Made by a program: the position numbers and the translations under genes. A stretch of DNA of 5,006 nucleotides from Treponema sp. (GTDB lineage: Bacteria; Spirochaetota; Spirochaetia; Treponematales; Treponemataceae). Positions 1 to 5,006 of the stretch are shown in pieces. The notes under the pieces are model-generated. The model saw nothing but the letters and a program-made list of their open reading frames with translations, searched no databases and had not been told where the DNA came from. The DNA lies in NCBI GenBank assembly GCA_003455655.1, contig DMQP01000025.1, positions 1 to 5,006 of the forward strand, in the 5' to 3' direction. Numbering within the stretch: the stretch's first letter is position 1; each line of letters starts with the position of its first letter.

Positions 1-98
1 GGAAGTCCCGGGTGTCCTGAATTTGCCTTCTGAATTGCATCCATCGAAAGACTACGGATTGAAAGAGCTACTGCTTCGATACCGCTTTTGTTCATCAT
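1..98 (-). CDS. tkt: Transketolase, N-terminal fragment (cut by window edge)
   Basis: Only the first 32 codons are in the window; the gene runs off the left edge. The visible peptide reads as the N-terminal helix of thiamine-diphosphate transketolases and ends in ANSGHPGLP, the family's signature. The histidine in it (residue 29 from the first ATG) matches the conserved active-site histidine near the N-terminus of known transketolases. The family moves two-carbon ketol units between sugar phosphates in the non-oxidative pentose-phosphate pathway, in the cytoplasm, and is usually about 650 residues long. Two ATG codons stand in tandem (96-98 and 93-95). An AGGAG lies 4 bases before the first and 7 before the second, so the true start may be the second. 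It follows the EIIA gene by 24 bases with no terminator between, so it is probably in the same transcript. A split two-subunit transketolase (N-terminal half only) cannot be excluded, because the end is missing. Confidence 0.9.
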   Translation of the reverse strand, partial: MMNKSGIEAVALSIRSLSMDAIQKANSGHPGL

Positions 99-102
99 TG
101 TA

Positions 103-107
103 CTCCT
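103..107 (-). promoter_or_regulatory. Shine-Dalgarno site of tkt
   Basis: The minus strand reads AGGAG here, 4 bases before one ATG and 7 before the next in-frame ATG. The spacing favours the second ATG slightly. It sits in the 24-base gap after the EIIA stop codon. Confidence 0.7.
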
Positions 108-122
108 GTGCTTAAAAATAAA

Positions 123-593
123 TCAGTTAAACTCTGTCTGTTTGATTGCAGTTACCAGTTGTTCAAGTGTCGGTTTTGTTTCAAGCAGTTTTTTAAACTC
201 GTTTTTACGAATGAGTTTTGCAAGTGAAGAAAGAACATTAATATGCACTTGAGAAGAAGCCGAAAGCAAAATAAACATTGTATGAACACTCAAAGAATCG
301 GGTGCATTCATATTGATAGGATTTTTGAGGAAACACACAACAATACGCTGCTGTTCGGGAGTTTTCATAAGCGGTCTACGGGGGTGAGGAATTGCAATCC
401 CATTTCCCACTGCAGTACTAAGCACTTTTTCGCGCTCACACAATTCATTGAAAACAAGTTCTTTATCTACATCTGCGGGTAAAGAAAGAGAGTCAACAAC
501 CTTGCGGTATATTTCTGCTGGAGTTGAACCTTCAACATTGCAAAGTACTCCACCTCGTTCAATAAATTCGCACAGTTCCAGACTGCTTATCAT
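123..593 (-). CDS. ptsN: PTS EIIA domain protein, PtsN-type (nitrogen PTS / fructose-mannitol EIIA fold)
   Basis: This 156-aa protein is a single EIIA type-2 domain, the usual length for stand-alone PtsN. The active-site block GNGIAIPHPR places the phospho-accepting histidine at residue 70, in line with His73 of E. coli EIIA-Ntr, preceded by the usual RExxxSTAVG lead-in. A second conserved histidine (residue 117, in QVHINVLSSLAKLI) matches the active-site neighbour in the family, and the C-terminal helix after it is intact, so the protein looks capable of phosphorylation from HPr or a PtsP/PtsI-like relay. There is no EIIB or EIIC gene beside it, which argues for a regulatory role rather than sugar transport. 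There are no membrane segments or signal peptide, so it is cytoplasmic. The ATG start is supported by GGAGG (601-605) 7 bases upstream. It lies 18 bases after the 489-aa gene and 24 bases before tkt, consistent with one operon. Its target is unknown. PtsN is the family call; orthology to a named paralogue is not settled. Confidence 0.88.
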   Translation of the reverse strand: MISSLELCEFIERGGVLCNVEGSTPAEIYRKVVDSLSLPADVDKELVFNELCEREKVLSTAVGNGIAIPHPRRPLMKTPEQQRIVVCFLKNPINMNAPDSLSVHTMFILLSASSQVHINVLSSLAKLIRKNEFKKLLETKPTLEQLVTAIKQTEFN

Positions 594-600
594 AATACAT

Positions 601-605
601 CCTCC
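601..605 (-). promoter_or_regulatory. Shine-Dalgarno site of the PtsN-type gene
   Basis: The minus strand reads GGAGG, 7 bases before the ATG at 591-593. It is the strongest ribosome-binding match in the window and fills the 18-base gap after the preceding gene, which supports the chosen start and closely coupled expression. Confidence 0.75.
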
Positions 606-611
606 AATATG

Positions 612-2081
612 TTACGTGCGCACCTTAAACTGTCCCAAGCGTTGAGACTGGTAGGCAGCTTCAAGTGTGCCCTCTATATCCTCAAACGTACACCGCATAC
701 CCTCAAGCGACAGCATGAGTGCATCGGAATCTTGTTCTACATGTTCATCGGTTTCAAAACTCGAAATCATACGCAACAAATGGCTGTTCAATTGTGAAAG
801 TATAACAAGTTCCTGCTGCGGATATTTTTCTAGTTCCCCACCCGAACATTCTATTCTATACGCTAGTGCAGAAACTTCGCGGTACAATGCAAGCGTATCG
901 TGTCTAACAGGACCCTTTTTTTGATCGGCAAACCAGTTGTAACACGGACTGAGTATAGCATTTCTTTCGCTTATGTGCAACAAGAGGCGGTTTCGCTGAG
1001 CCTTAGTAAAAGAGAAATCTTCTGTATACATGTAGTCTAACAGTTCGTCCAAACTGTCTTTTCGGCTAAAGTACATGTCTTTCAAATACTCATCATAAAC
1101 ACATTCAGGAGTTGTATACAAAGCCCGCATTTCTAGCGTTACCCAGTCAATTCCCGCAGCAAATTTTAACTGTTCGTCATTCCAAGTACCAATCGCAGGA
1201 ACTTCTTTTCCCTTATACCAAAGACGAGTCTCAACTCCGTAGTGTTCAAGACCTACTTTTTTTGCATAACGGCTAAGGTATTCTTCTATTGAACCACAGT
1301 CAGGCTCGCACAGTCTGTCTCTTTGGTCAAAGAAAACAATTTCTAACTGTTCACTTATAGACGAGCAAGGACCAACATCGTTAAAACTGTTAAGCAAAGA
1401 TTCTTCTAACAAAGCATACCATTCAAGACGTTTTGAAGCCTGAACACCAGTATCAAAAACATCGTTATGAGAATGTATAACCTCAACACACACAATGCCC
1501 ATGTCCCAGTCGGTAATATGACACAAGAGACGGTCGCCTTCTTTAAAGTTGTAATAGCGAATGAGCGGCTCTAAATCGAAGCCTGTTAAAGAAACACTTG
1601 CTGGAAGTTCAAAATTACGGTCAACAAAATTTACATCAGCGTTTGCCGGATCTGCGGCAATATACTGAGGAGCATATTCTTCTCCAAAAAGTTGAAAAGC
1701 ATCAATGGCAAAATCTGAATCAAATACTCCCGTCTTAACATCAAGTTCATCTTCATCGATCCAAAACATCATTTGCGAGGGAAGCATTTCTTCATCTACA
1801 AAAGGAAGGCAGCGGTCACCTATAACAAACATCTTTTGTGCAATTTCGGCAGCGGTAGGCTTAATGCTAAAGTAAACACCAGTAAAAACACCGGCTTTAG
1901 TAATAAAGGTTTTAGCGTCCAACTGATATACATAGGGAGTGCTTAAAATATAATCAAGCGCCTGTTTTTCGCTCATACGAATTCCCTTAGTCGCAAGATG
2001 TTTTACAAAATCGCGGACGGTAAAGGTGTCCAAATACGTTCTGAGGAAATGCTCTATAAAGTGAGAAGCAGGTGGATTCAT
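612..2081 (-). CDS. Uncharacterised 489-aa protein, possible N-terminal winged-helix domain
   Basis: I do not recognise this family. The reading frame is open for 489 codons, lies in a tight same-strand gene run, and keeps the codon style of its neighbours, so it is very likely real. It has no signal peptide or membrane segment and looks acidic, so it is probably cytoplasmic. Residues about 15-65 (from YLDTFTVRDFVKHL to TFITKAGVF) have the helix-helix-helix-hairpin rhythm of a winged helix, with a YQLDAKTFI stretch like the wing strand; this is a weak inference. Residues about 85-200 look mainly beta-stranded, with acidic clusters (WIDEDELD, 107-114) and a stretch rich in hydrophobics, ITDWDMGIVCVEVIHSH (189-205). 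The C-terminal part from about 340 looks helical. No catalytic motif was found. The ATG at 2079-2081 has no clear Shine-Dalgarno site, and an in-frame TAA ten codons upstream rules out a much longer start; a later start such as Met36 is possible. It follows the kinase gene by 53 bases and precedes the PtsN-type gene by 18. It may be a conserved treponemal hypothetical protein. Confidence 0.85.
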   Translation of the reverse strand: MNPPASHFIEHFLRTYLDTFTVRDFVKHLATKGIRMSEKQALDYILSTPYVYQLDAKTFITKAGVFTGVYFSIKPTAAEIAQKMFVIGDRCLPFVDEEMLPSQMMFWIDEDELDVKTGVFDSDFAIDAFQLFGEEYAPQYIAADPANADVNFVDRNFELPASVSLTGFDLEPLIRYYNFKEGDRLLCHITDWDMGIVCVEVIHSHNDVFDTGVQASKRLEWYALLEESLLNSFNDVGPCSSISEQLEIVFFDQRDRLCEPDCGSIEEYLSRYAKKVGLEHYGVETRLWYKGKEVPAIGTWNDEQLKFAAGIDWVTLEMRALYTTPECVYDEYLKDMYFSRKDSLDELLDYMYTEDFSFTKAQRNRLLLHISERNAILSPCYNWFADQKKGPVRHDTLALYREVSALAYRIECSGGELEKYPQQELVILSQLNSHLLRMISSFETDEHVEQDSDALMLSLEGMRCTFEDIEGTLEAAYQSQRLGQFKVRT

Positions 2082-2098
2082 AATTATAAGATACTGTT

Positions 2099-2144
2099 TT
2101 TCTGCTAATTAGAAAATACTTTTTTTGAACTTTTTTAGCAGAAA
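2099..2144. repeat. Perfect 10-bp inverted repeat spanning the kinase stop codon
   Basis: The arms TTTCTGCTAA (2099-2108) and TTAGCAGAAA (2135-2144) are exact reverse complements separated by 26 bases. An inner pairing of AAAA (2113-2116) with TTTT (2131-2134) could extend the stem across a 4-base bulge. The right arm contains the last two sense codons of the kinase and its TAA stop. In the minus-strand transcript the stem would close 17 bases before the ATG of the 489-aa gene. Neither strand has a U-run directly after the stem, so it does not look like an ordinary intrinsic terminator. It could be an RNA stem affecting decay or translation, a binding site, or chance in A+T-rich DNA. Confidence 0.5.
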
Positions 2145-4432
2145 CGCATAGACAAAAATTCTTCAGACGAAAGCTTTTTGCGGTATTTTTCCAGTAAGTC
2201 TAGCAAAGTGGGTATAGACTGATGTAAGGAAGTTGCATCTGCGTCAATGGCATACTGTTCAACATTTGCAGCTACATCTGCAAGGCGACTGGCACCTATG
2301 GTTCTTGCTGAACTTTTAATTGAATGAACAGCAACGGTTAGATTTTTCCAGTCTGAAGCCGAAAGTGTCTCTTGTACTCGTTCTGCACTTTTTGAAGCAC
2401 TTACACAGAATTCAGAAATTACTTCTCGGTACAGTTTTTGAGAGCCACAGTTTTCAAAACCGATCGCAGTATCAACAGGAAGCGAATCTTGCTCTGTAGA
2501 CTTTGCTTCTTTTTGCGCAAAGACCATTTTTGATTTAGGAAGATATTCTCTCAGTGCTTCTTCCAAATGTCTCATATCCACGGGCTTTGAAAGATAGTCT
2601 TTGAATCCGTTTTTAAGATAAAACTCTTTTGCACCAGAAACCGCATTTGCAGTAAGCGCAATAACAGGAGTTCCGTCGTTAAGACCACCTTTTTCTTTGT
2701 GCATAATGCTCAATGTTTCAACACCGTCAAGTTCAGGCATACGATGATCTAAGAAAATGACATCATACAAATTCTCTTTTACTAAAGAAAGCGCTTCTTT
2801 TCCACTCATTGCAGTATCAATGCGCATTTTAAGCGGTTTAAGCAAAGCAGAAATAACCATTAAGTTTAGTTTTACATCATCAACAATAAGAATTCGTGCA
2901 GAGGGTGCAGTAAAAGCTTCGTGATACTTTTCTGATTGTTCAGAAGTTTGCACAAAGGAATTCATAGCTGTCCAGTCAACGACTCGCTGTTTTACTTCAA
3001 AAGAAAAAGTAGAGCCCTTGCCGTATTCACTTTCCACTTTTAATGCTGAACCCATCATGTCCAAGAGGCGCTTAACAATACTTAAACCTAAGCCAGTGCC
3101 TTCGACAGTACGGTTACGATCTTCATCCATGCGTTCAAAAGGAAGACACAAGCGTTCAAGTTCATCTTTTTTTATGCCCATGCCGGTATCTGTAACAGAA
3201 ACACAAAGCTTAATGTAATCGACAGTAGTGTTAAAAGAATCTGCACTAATGTAACCGTCAGAATCAATCTGTTCCATTTTTTGATACGAAACATTCAGTG
3301 TAACAGAACCACTTTCTGTATACTTAATTGCATTACTGATGATGTTAAGCATAATCTGCCGAAGACGCATATCATCACCAAAGAGTGCATTGGGAATGTT
3401 TTTATCTACACTTACTTTAAGTTCAAGATTTTTTGCACGAGCACGGAAAGACATCATGTTAACAACATCGTTAAGCAAAGCAGACAGTTCATAGGTTCTG
3501 TCAAGCAATTCCATTTTGCCTGCTTCAATTTTTGAAAAATCCAAAACATTATTTATAATGCCCAAGAGCGTCTTTCCTGCATTTTCTATATCGCGGGCAT
3601 ATTCAATTATTTGAGGTTCTTTACTTTCACGGATTATTATTTCGTTAAAACCCAACACTGCATTTATAGGAGTTCTAATTTCGTGGGACATGTTGGCAAG
3701 AAAGGCTGTCTTTGCTTCGTTAGCGGCATTGGCTCTTTCTTTTTCGTCTTTAAGTATAGCAACTTTTTGTGCATCGGGGCTTTCGACAGTAAAGAAAAAT
3801 GCAAGTACTGAAGCGGTAACACCAACACAAGAAATAAGTGCAACAGGAACAATACCCTGAATAATAAGACAAGTGGCAACGAAAAAGAGTGCTATAAAAA
3901 TAGCTTGAATCTTACGTCTCTCAACTTTATTCCACACTCGAATTGCAACGACAATAGAAGCAATAAAGTAACCTATAAAAAGCACATAGGCCATATAGGC
4001 GTAAGGACCATAAGAATAATTTCCACGGGGAGTTTCTATATATTCAATGGGAAGAACAAGAATAGCTGCCTCTCCCGCATAAAAAGGAATGCGTTCCCAA
4101 ATAGGTCGCTTGGTTCGTTCTGCATCATCTCCAAAGACCAGTGTAACAATGTATTCAAAAATAAGAAAAACAATTGCAACCAGTGAGCCCAAGAAAACTT
4201 TATGACACAAAAAGTTAGCAAGGGGATTTACTGTTTCAAGATTGTTAACCATGTAAACAGTTACACAGTCAAAGATAATGTTTATTGCAGCAATGATAAT
4301 CAACTCTGCAAAAAGACGGTGACTAAAGGTCTTTTTTTTAGGCGAAGAAAAATAGGTAAATGCAACAAATATAACAATTGCAAGACATCCTAATTCCATT
4401 CGCAGCAGAGCTGTTACCATTGGGTTTCCCAT
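2135..4432 (-). CDS. Membrane-bound hybrid sensor histidine kinase (7TM-HisKA-HATPase-REC-Hpt)
   Basis: This is a 765-aa multi-step phosphorelay kinase, numbered from the ATG at 4430-4432. Residues about 5-220 hold roughly seven hydrophobic segments with short loops and no large extracytoplasmic domain, so the signal is probably sensed in or near the membrane. HisKA follows, with the H-box MSHEIRTP and phospho-accepting His250. The ATPase domain shows the N-box NIISNAIKYT (Asn367), the G1 box DTGMG (415-419), an F-box-like LPFERM and the G2 box EGTGLGLSI (444-452). A receiver domain (about 513-630) carries the acidic pair Asp518/Asp519, phospho-acceptor Asp562 in FLDHRMPELDG, Thr594 and Lys616. 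A C-terminal Hpt domain has His703 in HSIKSSARTIGA. All key residues are present, so the internal His-Asp-His relay appears functional. There is no DNA-binding or enzymatic output domain and no response regulator beside it. It starts 11 bases after argS. The frame could also open at GTG 4436-4438 (767 aa), but the GGAG site overlaps that GTG and suits the ATG. The ligand is unknown. Confidence 0.95.
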   Translation of the reverse strand: MGNPMVTALLRMELGCLAIVIFVAFTYFSSPKKKTFSHRLFAELIIIAAINIIFDCVTVYMVNNLETVNPLANFLCHKVFLGSLVAIVFLIFEYIVTLVFGDDAERTKRPIWERIPFYAGEAAILVLPIEYIETPRGNYSYGPYAYMAYVLFIGYFIASIVVAIRVWNKVERRKIQAIFIALFFVATCLIIQGIVPVALISCVGVTASVLAFFFTVESPDAQKVAILKDEKERANAANEAKTAFLANMSHEIRTPINAVLGFNEIIIRESKEPQIIEYARDIENAGKTLLGIINNVLDFSKIEAGKMELLDRTYELSALLNDVVNMMSFRARAKNLELKVSVDKNIPNALFGDDMRLRQIMLNIISNAIKYTESGSVTLNVSYQKMEQIDSDGYISADSFNTTVDYIKLCVSVTDTGMGIKKDELERLCLPFERMDEDRNRTVEGTGLGLSIVKRLLDMMGSALKVESEYGKGSTFSFEVKQRVVDWTAMNSFVQTSEQSEKYHEAFTAPSARILIVDDVKLNLMVISALLKPLKMRIDTAMSGKEALSLVKENLYDVIFLDHRMPELDGVETLSIMHKEKGGLNDGTPVIALTANAVSGAKEFYLKNGFKDYLSKPVDMRHLEEALREYLPKSKMVFAQKEAKSTEQDSLPVDTAIGFENCGSQKLYREVISEFCVSASKSAERVQETLSASDWKNLTVAVHSIKSSARTIGASRLADVAANVEQYAIDADATSLHQSIPTLLDLLEKYRKKLSSEEFLSMRFC

Positions 4433-4437
4433 ACACA

Positions 4438-4441
4438 CTCC
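4438..4441 (-). promoter_or_regulatory. Shine-Dalgarno site that decides the kinase start
   Basis: The minus strand reads GGAG here, between the argS stop (4444-4446) and the ATG at 4430-4432, with 5 bases between site and ATG. Its last base is the first base of an in-frame GTG at 4436-4438, so that GTG cannot be served by it; this favours the ATG, two codons inside the longest open frame. Confidence 0.65.
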
Positions 4442-4443
4442 GT

Positions 4444-5006
4444 TTACATGCGGTCAAGATAGGGAACAAGAACTAAGTTCATTGCATCCTTAAGAACAGT
4501 ATGCGTACAAGAAACAAGTGCCAGTCGTGCAGAAGCAAGCTTACTGTCTGATTCAACTACAGACATAATAGGACAATCACGATAGAAAGCACTAAAGTCA
4601 CGGCACACTTCATACAAATACACTGCAACTTGGCTGGGGTCTAAGTCTTCTGCCGCTTTAGCAACAACTTGAGGATAACGTCCTAAATTCTTTATAAGAG
4701 CCCATTCACTTTCATGAGACAAAAGCGAAAGAACATCATCGTCAAAACAAGCACTTACTCCCTGTTCATCTGCTTTACGAAGAATAGAAGCAATGCGAGC
4801 GCCCATGTACTGCAAGTAAGGACCAGTGTTTCCAGTAAATGACATACTTTCTTCTGGGTGGAAGAGCATGTCTTTTATAGGTGCCGTCTGCAAAAGATAG
4901 TAATGAAGTGCCGCAAGTGCAACTTTTTCTGCAACCTCATCTGCATTGCCAACTTCTTCATCACGCTCCCGTTCTTTAATTGCCTTTAGTGCATCTGCAT
5001 GCAAAG
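4444..5006 (-). CDS. argS: Arginyl-tRNA synthetase, C-terminal part (cut by window edge)
   Basis: The last 186 residues of a class I aminoacyl-tRNA synthetase are visible; the gene enters from the right edge, so the HIGH and KMSK-type catalytic motifs lie outside. The segment SFTGNTGPYLQYMGARIASIL is the ArgRS hallmark where the catalytic core meets the anticodon-binding domain. The rest is a DALR domain: VAVYLYEVCRDFSAFYRDCPIM and ARLALVSCTHTVLKDAMNLV match its helices, and the protein ends in DRM, like the short xxM C-terminus usual in the family. The enzyme attaches arginine to tRNA-Arg in the cytoplasm, using ATP. The first complete codon is TTG, but this is an internal leucine, not a start. 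The TAA stop at 4444-4446 lies 11 bases before the kinase ATG, so the two genes are probably co-transcribed. The visible part shows no frameshift or truncation. Confidence 0.96.
   Translation of the reverse strand, partial: LHADALKAIKERERDEEVGNADEVAEKVALAALHYYLLQTAPIKDMLFHPEESMSFTGNTGPYLQYMGARIASILRKADEQGVSACFDDDVLSLLSHESEWALIKNLGRYPQVVAKAAEDLDPSQVAVYLYEVCRDFSAFYRDCPIMSVVESDSKLASARLALVSCTHTVLKDAMNLVLVPYLDRM

Noticed and set aside
243..924. Plus-strand open frames of 62-85 codons opposite ptsN and the 489-aa gene
   Set aside because: They lie wholly or largely antisense to well-supported genes, show no recognisable domain, and are what the complement of such genes yields by chance.
2083..2088. 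Minus-strand TATAAT, a perfect -10 hexamer, just upstream of the 489-aa gene
   Set aside because: It ends one base before the ATG, so a transcript from it would begin at or after the start codon. The hexamer about 17 bases further upstream (TAATTA) is a poor -35 and there is no TG extension. In A+T-rich sequence the match is easily chance.
2099..2144. Inverted repeat read as a Rho-independent terminator
   Set aside because: The stem is A+T-rich with a 26-base loop, and the bases after it are AACAG on the minus strand and CGCAT on the plus strand, not a U-run. The T-runs lie inside the loop.
3018..4393. Short open frames on both strands inside the kinase gene, including hydrophobic minus-strand frames at 3664-3879 and 4036-4221
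   Set aside because: They overlap a kinase whose domains are continuous in the main frame. The leucine- and phenylalanine-rich peptides are frame-shifted readings of T-rich codons, not small membrane proteins.
4436..4438. GTG as the start of the kinase gene
   Set aside because: Its first base is part of the GGAG ribosome-binding site, leaving no spacing, while the ATG two codons later has 5 bases of spacing.
1..5006. Defence system, CRISPR array, insertion sequence, tRNA or riboswitch
   Set aside because: No spaced direct repeats, transposase motifs, tRNA-like cloverleaf or long structured leader was seen; almost all of the window is coding and the largest gap is 53 bases.

Overview
The window is a compact bacterial segment of roughly 40% G+C in which every supportable gene lies on the minus strand. 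Read in transcription order (right to left) it holds the 3' end of argS (arginyl-tRNA synthetase), a large membrane-bound hybrid sensor histidine kinase, an unrecognised 489-aa protein, a PtsN-type PTS EIIA protein, and the first codons of tkt (transketolase). The style of the proteins points to a spirochaete of the Treponema group: the kinase layout, a stand-alone PtsN-like EIIA with no sugar permease beside it, and the codon use. This placement is from recognition, not from a search, and is moderate in confidence.

Layout. 5006-4444: the C-terminal 186 residues of ArgRS, including the GNTGPYLQY segment and the DALR anticodon-binding domain. 4432-2135: the kinase, with about seven membrane segments, HisKA, HATPase, REC and Hpt domains. 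2134-2082: the largest gap (53 bases), which holds a perfect 10-bp inverted repeat whose first arm is the end of the kinase gene. 2081-612: the unknown gene. 593-123: the EIIA. 98-1: the transketolase start. The other gaps are 11 to 24 bases and mostly hold Shine-Dalgarno sites. No intrinsic terminator and no convincing promoter is visible, so the five genes are probably co-transcribed, from a promoter outside the window.

How the genes might work together. The run mixes translation (ArgRS), signalling (kinase), phosphotransfer regulation (EIIA) and the pentose-phosphate pathway (transketolase). The kinase has its own receiver and Hpt domains but no response regulator or output gene beside it, so its target lies elsewhere. 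The EIIA beside transketolase suggests, but does not prove, a link between phosphotransfer and carbon metabolism. I see no mobile element, CRISPR array, RNA gene, defence system or clear sign of recent transfer. The most open items are the unrecognised 489-aa protein and the inverted repeat in front of it.
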